Below, piece after piece: positions 54,396 through 62,144 of a DNA stretch of 64,000 bases (position 1 is its first letter; every line of letters starts with the position of its first letter). The stretch comes from a virus. The stretch lies in the IMG/VR virus record IMGVR_UViG_3300006735_000022, positions 1 through 64,000 of that record; one strand, given 5' to 3'. A program made the position numbers and the translations under genes. The notes under the pieces were generated by a model. It searched no databases and was not told where the DNA came from. It worked only from the letters and a program-made list of their open reading frames with translations.

Positions 54396-55350
54396 AACAA
54401 TTCAACAAGAAGGACTAGAAATTCAAGACTTAGGAATGTACGAGGATCTTCAGATCCAACCTGTAAATTCCTGGGATCTTACTAAGACTACATTCATCAT
54501 TCCTCTGAGGATTGAGAGTGTTGATCGGATGCGTAACATCACGACGACACTGATCTATCTTCTGCGTAACTTTGACACACAGATCATTATCAAGGAGCAA
54601 GATGTTGAGTCTATCTTCTTGAAGAATGTGGTGCCAATGCTTGATCAAGCATTGTCTCCTGAGAAGATGACAAAGATCCATCACATCTTTGAGGAGAGTG
54701 ATGAGGTAGTCTTCCACCGCACTCGTTTGATCAACGACATGTTGATGCTGGTTGAGACTCCTGTGGTCTGCAACTATGACTGCGATGTTCTGTTGCCTAT
54801 GAACAACTACATCCTGGCACAGAATGCTATCCTCTATGGTTGGATCCCACCTAATGATCCTGGTGCAATTCCTGAACCTGTGAAGTGTGTCTACCCTTAT
54901 GGGTATGGTGACTATCAGTATCAACTGCGAGTGACTGATGAAGACTGCACTCGATTCATCAACAGCAACTTCAACTTCAATGCATTCCAGAAGAATGCAA
55001 ACCTGTATGATGCCAAGTTTGGTTTCGTACAGTTCTTTGACACTAAAGAATACCTCCGACTTGGTGGTGAGAATGAAGGGTTCATTGCTTATGGTTATGA
55101 GGATGACGAACGATACATTCGTTTCAACACCTGCTCACAGGTGCTGCGTCTGAATGATCTCATCTACCACATGGAGCACCGTCGTACTCCTAACTCCTGG
55201 TTCAACAACCCCCACATCGAAGAGAACCGTCAACTGTGGGAAGAACTTCGTAACTTTGGTAAGACAAAGTTTGAAGAGTATTATAAGAATCCTGCATACC
55301 TCAAGTATCGTGGTGTTCTCAACGGCAAGCGCCGGGGTATGAATGACTGA
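54388..55350 (+). CDS. GT-A glycosyltransferase, galactosyltransferase-like
   Basis: The 320-residue protein has FIIPLRIESVDRMRNITTTLIYLL, VVCNYDCDVLLP (Asp-x-Asp) and GGENEGFIAYGYEDDERYIRF followed by YHMEHRRTPNSWFNNPH. This is the C-terminal block of beta-1,4-galactosyltransferase (GT7)-like and chondroitin synthase-like enzymes. ATG 54388 is chosen; the frame upstream lies in the GT11 gene. Donor likely UDP-galactose or a related sugar, by family only. Confidence 0.82.
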   Translation: MSETIQQEGLEIQDLGMYEDLQIQPVNSWDLTKTTFIIPLRIESVDRMRNITTTLIYLLRNFDTQIIIKEQDVESIFLKNVVPMLDQALSPEKMTKIHHIFEESDEVVFHRTRLINDMLMLVETPVVCNYDCDVLLPMNNYILAQNAILYGWIPPNDPGAIPEPVKCVYPYGYGDYQYQLRVTDEDCTRFINSNFNFNAFQKNANLYDAKFGFVQFFDTKEYLRLGGENEGFIAYGYEDDERYIRFNTCSQVLRLNDLIYHMEHRRTPNSWFNNPHIEENRQLWEELRNFGKTKFEEYYKNPAYLKYRGVLNGKRRGMND

Positions 55351-56146
55351 TAGGAACAAGTCTATCGACAAACTCAAAGGGTTCCCTAAAGTTCTTTGGA
55401 TCAACCTAGATCGTGTGCCCCAACGTCGGGCATACATGGAAGAACAACTGAACTACTGGGGACTCAGTGACAACCACCGCATCAGCGGTGTTGATGGTGA
55501 TGAGTATGAAGAGTACCTAAAAGGTTCTGTTCCTCATAACATGAACAAGGGTGAGATTGCATGTGTAATGTCTCACCTGAATGCTTTACGATACTTTGTC
55601 GAAGAGACTGACCTGAATGAAATCTTCATCATGGAAGATGACATCGATCTGTCTACTGTCAAGCATTGGACTTTCACTTGGAAGGATGTAAGGAAGAGAC
55701 TCCCTATCAACTGGGACTGTCTCCAACTAACCATCATCAACCCTAATGGTATTACTCTGAAGTTACACCAAAGGTTTATCAATGACTTCTCTGCTGCTGG
55801 ATACCTGATCACCAGACACCATGCAACTAAAGTTCTCAGGTGTCATCAGCGTGGTAACCAGTGGAAACTGGATCAGAACATCAGACCTCGTGCAGTATCT
55901 GAAGACTTGATCCTTGACAGTGGCAAGTCATACTCCACTCCTCTGTTCAACTATCGTTTGGACATGGGTTCTGCTATTCATGAAGAGCACATTGACATCT
56001 TCCATAAGGGCAGTAACGAAGCACTAGCACAGTTCTGGGAGAGGGATGCTAGAGAGCACACCATCGATCAGATCATGGAACTAGACGAATATTGTGGTAG
56101 AATTCCACCATCGGTTTACCTTGAGCAAGCAGCACAACAACAATGA
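55343..56146 (+). CDS. GT25-family glycosyltransferase (LPS type)
   Basis: The 267-residue protein fits GT25: KVLWINLDRVPQRRAYMEEQL, RISGVDGDEY, NKGEIACVMSHLNALRYF and IFIMEDDIDLS. GT25 enzymes add galactose in lipo-oligosaccharide cores or collagen. ATGA at 56143 couples it to the third oxygenase. An LPS-like acceptor would suit a phage that remodels or mimics the host surface. Confidence 0.92.
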   Translation: MTDRNKSIDKLKGFPKVLWINLDRVPQRRAYMEEQLNYWGLSDNHRISGVDGDEYEEYLKGSVPHNMNKGEIACVMSHLNALRYFVEETDLNEIFIMEDDIDLSTVKHWTFTWKDVRKRLPINWDCLQLTIINPNGITLKLHQRFINDFSAAGYLITRHHATKVLRCHQRGNQWKLDQNIRPRAVSEDLILDSGKSYSTPLFNYRLDMGSAIHEEHIDIFHKGSNEALAQFWERDAREHTIDQIMELDEYCGRIPPSVYLEQAAQQQ

Positions 56147-56877
56147 CAGAGCAACCCGATTTCACATCACCCAAATTCTTTGACCACATCGGTGTGTTTG
56201 AGAACTTTGTCAAGTGGGAGTTCTGTGATTCCCTTGTAGACGTATTTGAATATTGGTATAAGAAAAAGCATTTTGTTGGGGAAGACTCAAGTCATACAGT
56301 AACCACTATTGGAGAGGCAGACTTCACCATTGATCACTTCAATGATGGTGAGTCACAATTTCCTAAAGGTGGCATGGGTCGTAAGGATCATCAACTCTAT
56401 CTTGAGGTGTGTGACACAGCGATGACTGCTCAGGTCAACCAAGCAATTGGTCAGGCGTTTGAGATGTATGTGCAGAAGTATAAAGGTTTGGTTGACTCAT
56501 GTGATCCCATCTCTTCATGGACATGTAAACTCCAACGCACAGATCCTGGCGGTGGATACCATGTATGGCATTGTGAGAATGGTAACTTCCTGTACCGTGA
56601 CCGTGTGCTGACGTGGATGATCTATTTGAATGACATCCCTGCTGAGAATGGTGGCGGCACTGACTTCTATCATCAGGAAAAGACTTTCCATCCCAAGAAG
56701 GGAACCATTGTTCTCTGGCCTGCTACTTACACCCACATGCACAGAGGTGCATTCCTTACGGGTGATAAATCTAAGTACATTGCTACTGGATGGTTCCTGA
56801 GAGAACCAGGTAACGTGACTAACCGTACCGTCAGTGAAGCAATCGGCAAGACACAACCTATTGATAAACTAAATTGA
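56143..56877 (+). CDS. 2OG-Fe(II) oxygenase (3), prolyl-hydroxylase-like
   Basis: The 244-residue protein resembles P4H-type oxygenases: GGGYHVWHCEN (His and acidic ligand), LTWMIYLNDIPAENGGGTDFYHQ and GTIVLWPATYTHMHRG (distal His). It is the third such oxygenase in the island. The product could be a hydroxylated amino acid used as glycan attachment point, or a hydroxylated sugar. Its TGA overlaps the TTG start of the next, large gene. Confidence 0.88.
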   Translation: MTEQPDFTSPKFFDHIGVFENFVKWEFCDSLVDVFEYWYKKKHFVGEDSSHTVTTIGEADFTIDHFNDGESQFPKGGMGRKDHQLYLEVCDTAMTAQVNQAIGQAFEMYVQKYKGLVDSCDPISSWTCKLQRTDPGGGYHVWHCENGNFLYRDRVLTWMIYLNDIPAENGGGTDFYHQEKTFHPKKGTIVLWPATYTHMHRGAFLTGDKSKYIATGWFLREPGNVTNRTVSEAIGKTQPIDKLN

Positions 56878-59366
56878 TTTTCTATACGTGCATCACCAAC
56901 GGATACGACTCAGTTCCTGACGCATATGTTGAGGATGGTTGTAGGTATGTTCTGTTCCATGATGGAAGCATCCCTACAACCAAGGGACCGTGGGAGTATG
57001 TGCATTTAGAAGATATTGATATGGAGGAACAACTTCCTGACTGCCCTGTCAGGAAATCATATCTCCTCAAGCACAGACCTAATTTATATTTCACTAGAGC
57101 GATAGACTTTACCGTATGGGTAGACGCCTCATATAATATCACCAAAGAGTTGGTAGATTATAGTAAAAAAGTACAAGAGACTGGTGCTTGTGTTGTACTT
57201 CAAGATCATCCTGAACCAAGGAGTTTGTTAGAGGAGTTCAACAAATTATATGCTGATGGATTTTCCAGTGCAGATGAGATACTCCGCATGTCAGAGGCAA
57301 TGCTGTATGGCAGAAATCCATACCCAAAAAAGAATTATAAGCAGTCCATCAACTGTGTCATCTGGAGGCATAACCTCAATGAGACTAGGAAGTGGAATGA
57401 TGCGTGGGCATCATGGTATGAAAGAGGTGTCAACAGAGATCAGATCTCTAGTGAGGTAGCAAGTCATGAGACTGGTCTAGTCACAGGTCGTGTACCTATG
57501 CAGGTGAGTCTTGATAACACTAATAGAACTAAAACATATGATGAGTCTTATGAGATCAATAAACCATCTAACAAAGAAGTATTAGATTTTCAGGAGAGAC
57601 TGACTGTACTGTGGGATAAAGATATATCCTCAGCAAAACTGAAAGCAGCAACACCTACTCTACCTCATGAGTTTGGTGATCCCATATCTCCTAGTGATTT
57701 GTATGTGTATACATGCATCACCAATGAATATGATTGTCCACAGCACGAATATTTCGATTCGGATGCACGTTACTTCTTATTTCATGATGGTTCTATTGAG
57801 GTCCCTGATGGATGCCTAGACAGTAAGACTAGGGGTCGGTGGAATTATGTTGACGTGTCCCACCTGGGTATTGATAACCCAAGGGAGTTGGCATTCTATG
57901 TCAAAGCAAATCCCCATGAGTTTTTTCCACCTGATTCTTATACAGTATGGATTGATGGTTCATTCAATCACACCAAGGATTTTATTGACAACTCCCTGTC
58001 ATGTTTTCCATTCTCTGCACTACATCATGGAGGTGACTTCACGTTCTATGATGAGTTGCTGGAAGGATTTACATGTGCTTTCTACTCCTATAGTAATGCA
58101 ATCAATTACCTCCAAGCATTGAAGAATAGGGGTTACGATTTCACAAAGTATTCTAGTCCTCAGTGCAGTGCTATCTGGAGACAGATGACACCAGAGATTA
58201 TTGAGTTCAATAAGAGGTGGTACGAGGAAGGAACTCAGATAAACAGGGACACCATTCCATTTGATGCTGCCATACAATCCACTGGATTGACACCTAGATT
58301 TTATGACGACAGAGATGATTGTGGAATTGAATTTGGATTCAACAATAAAAAGAATCGACTGAAGAAGCATGAGCAACTGGGTGATAAAGAACAATACAAA
58401 AAGGTAGACCAGTTCCTCAAGGATTGTGATCAGGTCACAGGACTGAATGCCAAATTAGATGTTAGGTATAAACTTCATGAGTTTTACATGAAGTATTATG
58501 GTATTGGTGGTGACTTAGGATTGTCATTCAATTCATATCCATACCAGCAGGGTGTACGTGTTCCTAAGGAGTACGTGGTTATCTACACTGCTATTACCAA
58601 CGGTCATGATGAGATACCTGAGAAGAATTATTATGATCCTAACATCAGGTATGTTTGTTTCCATGATGGTACCATTGACACCACCAAAGGACCGTGGGAG
58701 TACATCAAATTAGATTTACCTATCGATGACCCACGTGATCTAGCATTTTATCCTAAGTGTAATCCACATGAGTTCTTCCCCTTGGGAACCTATACTGTGT
58801 GGGTGGATGGTTGCTTTGTACATACCAGAGAGTTTGTGGAGAAGAGTTTGTACTCCTTCCCCTTCACTACACTCAGGAACATTAGTAAGTTCTCATACTA
58901 TGATGAGTTGCTGGAAGGATTTACATGTGCATTCTTCCCCTACGATGGTGCTATCAAGTTGACTGAGGCACTGTCTAATACAAACTATAAGTTCAGCAAT
59001 TACTCTAGTCCTCAGTGCTCTATAGTGTGGAGATATCTGTATGATGACACGGTAAAATTCAATAAAGAGTGGTATAATTGGAGTCAACAGGGGATCAATA
59101 GAGATAGCATCCCATTTGATGCTGCCATGCATATGACAGGTCTCAAACCACTGTTCTATGAGAATAGATCTGACTCTGGAATCAAGATGGGGTTCCAACA
59201 TAAGGTCGGAAGGATCAAAAAGCATCCTCAACATGGTGACAAAAAACAATACACCTATGTGGATCAGTTCATCAAAGATCTAGAACGCATTACTAAACTA
59301 AAACCACTCCTGTATATCAAGTACAAGTTTCATGAGTTCTACATGAAACACTACGATATTATATGA
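56874..59366 (+). CDS. Triple-domain DUF616 glycosyltransferase-like protein
   Basis: The 830-residue protein is three tandem DUF616 (TOD1/MUCI70-like, GT-A-type) domains, at about residues 1-230, 276-545 and 566-830. Each repeats the same blocks: YTCITNGYD / YTCITNEYD / YTAITNGHD; FHDGS or FHDGT; FTVWVDAS / YTVWIDGS / YTVWVDGC; QSINCVIWR / YSSPQCSAIWR / YSSPQCSIVWR; and NRDQISSE / NRDTIPFDAA / NRDSIPFDAA. Domains 2 and 3 are clearly closer to each other and share a 33-base exact DNA repeat. The start is TTG in a TTGA overlap. A multi-domain phage enzyme may add several sugars in series. Confidence 0.9.
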   Translation: MIFYTCITNGYDSVPDAYVEDGCRYVLFHDGSIPTTKGPWEYVHLEDIDMEEQLPDCPVRKSYLLKHRPNLYFTRAIDFTVWVDASYNITKELVDYSKKVQETGACVVLQDHPEPRSLLEEFNKLYADGFSSADEILRMSEAMLYGRNPYPKKNYKQSINCVIWRHNLNETRKWNDAWASWYERGVNRDQISSEVASHETGLVTGRVPMQVSLDNTNRTKTYDESYEINKPSNKEVLDFQERLTVLWDKDISSAKLKAATPTLPHEFGDPISPSDLYVYTCITNEYDCPQHEYFDSDARYFLFHDGSIEVPDGCLDSKTRGRWNYVDVSHLGIDNPRELAFYVKANPHEFFPPDSYTVWIDGSFNHTKDFIDNSLSCFPFSALHHGGDFTFYDELLEGFTCAFYSYSNAINYLQALKNRGYDFTKYSSPQCSAIWRQMTPEIIEFNKRWYEEGTQINRDTIPFDAAIQSTGLTPRFYDDRDDCGIEFGFNNKKNRLKKHEQLGDKEQYKKVDQFLKDCDQVTGLNAKLDVRYKLHEFYMKYYGIGGDLGLSFNSYPYQQGVRVPKEYVVIYTAITNGHDEIPEKNYYDPNIRYVCFHDGTIDTTKGPWEYIKLDLPIDDPRDLAFYPKCNPHEFFPLGTYTVWVDGCFVHTREFVEKSLYSFPFTTLRNISKFSYYDELLEGFTCAFFPYDGAIKLTEALSNTNYKFSNYSSPQCSIVWRYLYDDTVKFNKEWYNWSQQGINRDSIPFDAAMHMTGLKPLFYENRSDSGIKMGFQHKVGRIKKHPQHGDKKQYTYVDQFIKDLERITKLKPLLYIKYKFHEFYMKHYDII
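58046..58930 (+). repeat. 33-base direct repeat in the DUF616 triple gene
   Basis: An identical 33-base stretch occurs at 58046-58078 and 58898-58930, 852 bases apart, in equivalent places of domains 2 and 3 (encoding YDELLEGFTC). The flanking DNA is far less alike. This points to recent gene conversion or to a preserved duplication edge between the domains. Confidence 0.9.
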
Positions 59367-60310
59367 TCCTCTACACTGCTATCACTAACGGATACTTTCA
59401 GTTACCACCCAATACTACTGGTAGAAAGTTCATCTGTTTCCATGATGGCAGTGTAAATCAGCAGGAGGGGTGGGAGTTGAGATACATTCCTGGGTTCTCT
59501 TCTTGCCCAGTCAGGATGTCACGTCTTGTCAAAATGCAATGTCCTTTTGACGAACCCAATGTTTATATTGATGCATCCAAACTCCACACCTTGAATGAAA
59601 AATTCTTTGAGGTTAGTGAGTACATCTTATCGATGGATAAGTTTGTTGTCATGGAACATCCTCATAAGCACAGGTACCTTGAGGAATGTGCTGAGTATGT
59701 GTGCCGTGGACTGGTTCCCTTTGAACAGATCTATGACTTCACAGTTGCTGCTAAAGAGGTAGGATTCAACTTCAAAGATTATTCATCACCTCTCTGTACA
59801 GTTATTTGGAGAAGAGGTAAAGAAAAGTTTGATGAACTTTGGTGGCAGTGGTATTCTAAGGGTGGTAAAAGAGATCAACTCTCCTTTGCAGTGTCACTAG
59901 AGCAGTCTAGGATCGCCTACGAGACCATCCCCGCCCGTGACCTGATCAATGTATGGTCGGATGCATCTGAGGGTGGTTCCTGGTGGTTGAACAAGGGTGG
60001 TAGGTATGGTGCTAGGTTCCATTCCAATCCTGAATGGGCAGTTGATATATTATGCGAACTTACAGGACTGGAAAAGAACTCTAGAAACTATCGCTGTGCA
60101 GTTCAGAGAGAGGAAGGTCAACCTCTACGCTGGTTGTTCGGTGATATGTCTGATGACTTCGACTATAAGTATAGGGGGATTGAAATTATGAATCCCTTCC
60201 ACAGTCTTCTCTGGTATACAAACCGAGACACTGGTGTTATGCGAAGACCTCCACGAACAATTAGATCACACTTCGACGATCCTTTCTTTTTCCCACAAAA
60301 TTCATCATGA
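59363..60310 (+). CDS. DUF616 glycosyltransferase-like protein (domain 4)
   Basis: The 315-residue protein has one DUF616 domain: YTAITNGYFQLPP, ICFHDGS, VYIDASKLHT, YSSPLCTVIWRRG and GKRDQLSFAV. It is the most diverged copy and has an extra C-terminal part (residues 215-315) containing WWLNKGGRYG and MNPFHSLLWYTN. ATGA overlaps on both sides. The start (MILYTAITNGY) has no signal or membrane segment, so it probably acts in the host cytoplasm. Confidence 0.88.
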   Translation: MILYTAITNGYFQLPPNTTGRKFICFHDGSVNQQEGWELRYIPGFSSCPVRMSRLVKMQCPFDEPNVYIDASKLHTLNEKFFEVSEYILSMDKFVVMEHPHKHRYLEECAEYVCRGLVPFEQIYDFTVAAKEVGFNFKDYSSPLCTVIWRRGKEKFDELWWQWYSKGGKRDQLSFAVSLEQSRIAYETIPARDLINVWSDASEGGSWWLNKGGRYGARFHSNPEWAVDILCELTGLEKNSRNYRCAVQREEGQPLRWLFGDMSDDFDYKYRGIEIMNPFHSLLWYTNRDTGVMRRPPRTIRSHFDDPFFFPQNSS

Positions 60311-61122
60311 TTATCTACACCTGTGTCACAAACGGATATGACAAGTTTGCTGACGAGCACTACTATGACCCTACTGTTAGGTATATTGCTTTTACAGATG
60401 GTACTGTTGATGTACCGGAGCAATGGGAAGAGTACCCAATCAAGGTAGAGCATGAGTGTCCTCGGAGACTGTCTGCTCACCCCAAAATATGTCCCCACCT
60501 TTACTTTGACATGGGTGAGGCAGTGGTATGGATTGATGGGTGCTATGTAATCACCAAAGAGTTTGTAGACACATCTAAAAGTATCCTGAGTCGTAGCAAC
60601 CAGACTCATATGATTCATCCTTGTCGCTTCAATTTTGTTGAGGAAGTGATGGAAGGTTACGTGTCCTCATTCAACACCAAGGAACAGATGGTGGAGATCA
60701 TGGAGGTATTGAAGGAAGCAAACTATAACTTCAAAGACTATTGCAGTCCTGTACTAGCATCAATTTGGAGACGTATTACTCCTGAGATCAGTAAGTTTGG
60801 TGACATGTGGTGGAAGTATTCTTTGATTGGTCCTAACCGTGACCAGATTTCCTTTGACACCGCACGTCAGTTGACTCACCTGCAATGGAATACAATCAAA
60901 CATCCAGCACAGAACCACTGGCCTGAGGTTGGTATTGATTTCGACCACCGTACAGGTAAGAAGAACCGTCTGGGTAAGCACCCACAGGCAGGAGACCTGG
61001 AGCAGTACAAGCGTGAGGATGAGATGCTGAAGGAGATCCGTAGGTGCACTCGTTTGATTCCAAGGTTGTACTACAAGCACAACTTCCAGTCAATGATTGA
61101 TGCAAACGTATTGAACCGATGA
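60307..61122 (+). CDS. DUF616 glycosyltransferase-like protein (domain 5)
   Basis: The 271-residue protein has the motifs YTCVTNGYDKF, AFTDGTVDVPEQWE, VWIDGCYVITKEFV, YCSPVLASIWRR and GPNRDQISFDTA, ending LIPRLYYKHNF. It is nearest to the next gene, with which it shares WIDGCY, NTKEQ and NRDQISFD. A clean single-domain enzyme. ATGA overlaps on both sides. Confidence 0.9.
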   Translation: MIIYTCVTNGYDKFADEHYYDPTVRYIAFTDGTVDVPEQWEEYPIKVEHECPRRLSAHPKICPHLYFDMGEAVVWIDGCYVITKEFVDTSKSILSRSNQTHMIHPCRFNFVEEVMEGYVSSFNTKEQMVEIMEVLKEANYNFKDYCSPVLASIWRRITPEISKFGDMWWKYSLIGPNRDQISFDTARQLTHLQWNTIKHPAQNHWPEVGIDFDHRTGKKNRLGKHPQAGDLEQYKREDEMLKEIRRCTRLIPRLYYKHNFQSMIDANVLNR

Positions 61123-61979
61123 TTATCTACTCTTGCATCACCAACGGATACGATGAGATCCCGGACGAGAATTACTACGATCCGGATGTCAAGTATGTGA
61201 TGTTTGCTGATGATACTGTTGAAAGGAAAGGACCATGGGAGTTCCGAGAGATCCCATGTGATCATCCCTGTCCTCGTATCCGTTCTTCCTACGTCAAGAT
61301 CAACCCCCATAAGGTATTTGATGAGGGTGAGGAGGTTGTTTGGATTGATGGTTGCTACATCATGAACAAACAATATGTGGAGAACTGTAAGAGATACTTC
61401 GAGGAGAGTTCTTTCACAGTCATCCGTCATGTGAATCGTTACTCATACTATGACGAGATCCTGGAGGGTTTTATGTCCTCCATGAATACTAAGGAACAGC
61501 AACTAGAGATTACCCGAGTCCTGAAGTGGATGAACTATGACTTCAAGAAGTACAGCAGTCCTGTGCTGGGATCTATCTGGCGTCGCCTAGAAAACTATGA
61601 AGAGTTTGGTGATCTGTGGTGGAAGTATGCACAGATTGGACCCAACCGAGATCAGATTTCCTTTGATGCTGCCAAGCAGTTCACCAATAAGCAGATGACT
61701 TTCATCGAGGACGGGTGGCATGAGGTATGGAGAGACCAGAGGGGGAAGTATTTGCATCGACCAGGCAGTTGTGGTATACTTTTTGGGCAACAGGGAAAGA
61801 AGTATCGTCGCAAACGTCATCCACAAGCAGGTCATCAGACTCAGTGGAGAGAGCGACGTGCTATCCTTGAAGAACTTAGAGAGATCACTGGGTTGCACCC
61901 CTTTGTGTTTGCAAAGCATGATCACTCGGAGTTTGTCGAACGTAATGTGATTGCTCCTACTTTGCCTTTACAAAGATGA
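61119..61979 (+). CDS. DUF616 glycosyltransferase-like protein (domain 6)
   Basis: The 286-residue protein is the last gene of the island: YSCITNGYDEIPDENYYDPD, VMFADDT, VWIDGCYIMNKQYV, YSSPVLGSIWRRL and GPNRDQISFDAA, then a C-terminal HPQAGHQTQWRERRAIL as in domains 2, 3 and 5. No terminator is seen between its stop and the late octamer of psbA 13 bases later, so the operon transcript may run into psbA. Confidence 0.9.
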   Translation: MIIYSCITNGYDEIPDENYYDPDVKYVMFADDTVERKGPWEFREIPCDHPCPRIRSSYVKINPHKVFDEGEEVVWIDGCYIMNKQYVENCKRYFEESSFTVIRHVNRYSYYDEILEGFMSSMNTKEQQLEITRVLKWMNYDFKKYSSPVLGSIWRRLENYEEFGDLWWKYAQIGPNRDQISFDAAKQFTNKQMTFIEDGWHEVWRDQRGKYLHRPGSCGILFGQQGKKYRRKRHPQAGHQTQWRERRAILEELREITGLHPFVFAKHDHSEFVERNVIAPTLPLQR

Positions 61980-61992
61980 GAATTTATGTTAC

Positions 61993-62023
61993 GATAAATA
62001 AATCACGGTGTGGATTTCCACAC
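61993..62023 (+). promoter_or_regulatory. psbA late promoter octamer and leader hairpin
   Basis: GATAAATA (61993-62000) is followed by GTGTGGA (62008-62014) and TCCACAC (62017-62023), a perfect stem around a very small turn. The stem is identical to that downstream of the hsp20 late octamer (9936-9960). Confidence 0.78.
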
Positions 62024-62027
62024 TTTC

Positions 62028-62099
62028 TGTCGCCTCACCGAGACTAAACAGCGACACTAAACAACAGTCTCTCATACCTCACCTGGAGGGTAGGTGAGG
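62028..62099 (+). ncRNA. Structured psbA 5' leader, candidate regulatory RNA
   Basis: After the first hairpin the leader contains TGTCGC (62028-62033) pairing with GCGACA (62051-62056), and GAGACT (62040-62045) pairing with AGTCTC (62066-62071). These two helices cross, so they form a pseudoknot or exclude each other. CCTCACC occurs twice (62033-62039 and 62077-62083), and either copy can pair with GGTGAGG (62093-62099). In the hairpin with the second copy, GGAGGG lies in the loop and an in-frame GTG (62094) in the stem. This looks like a switchable leader controlling psbA. Confidence 0.55.
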
Positions 62100-62144
62100 A
62101 ATAATTTACCGGTGTTCCCCGCACTAATACATAACCCTTTTTCA

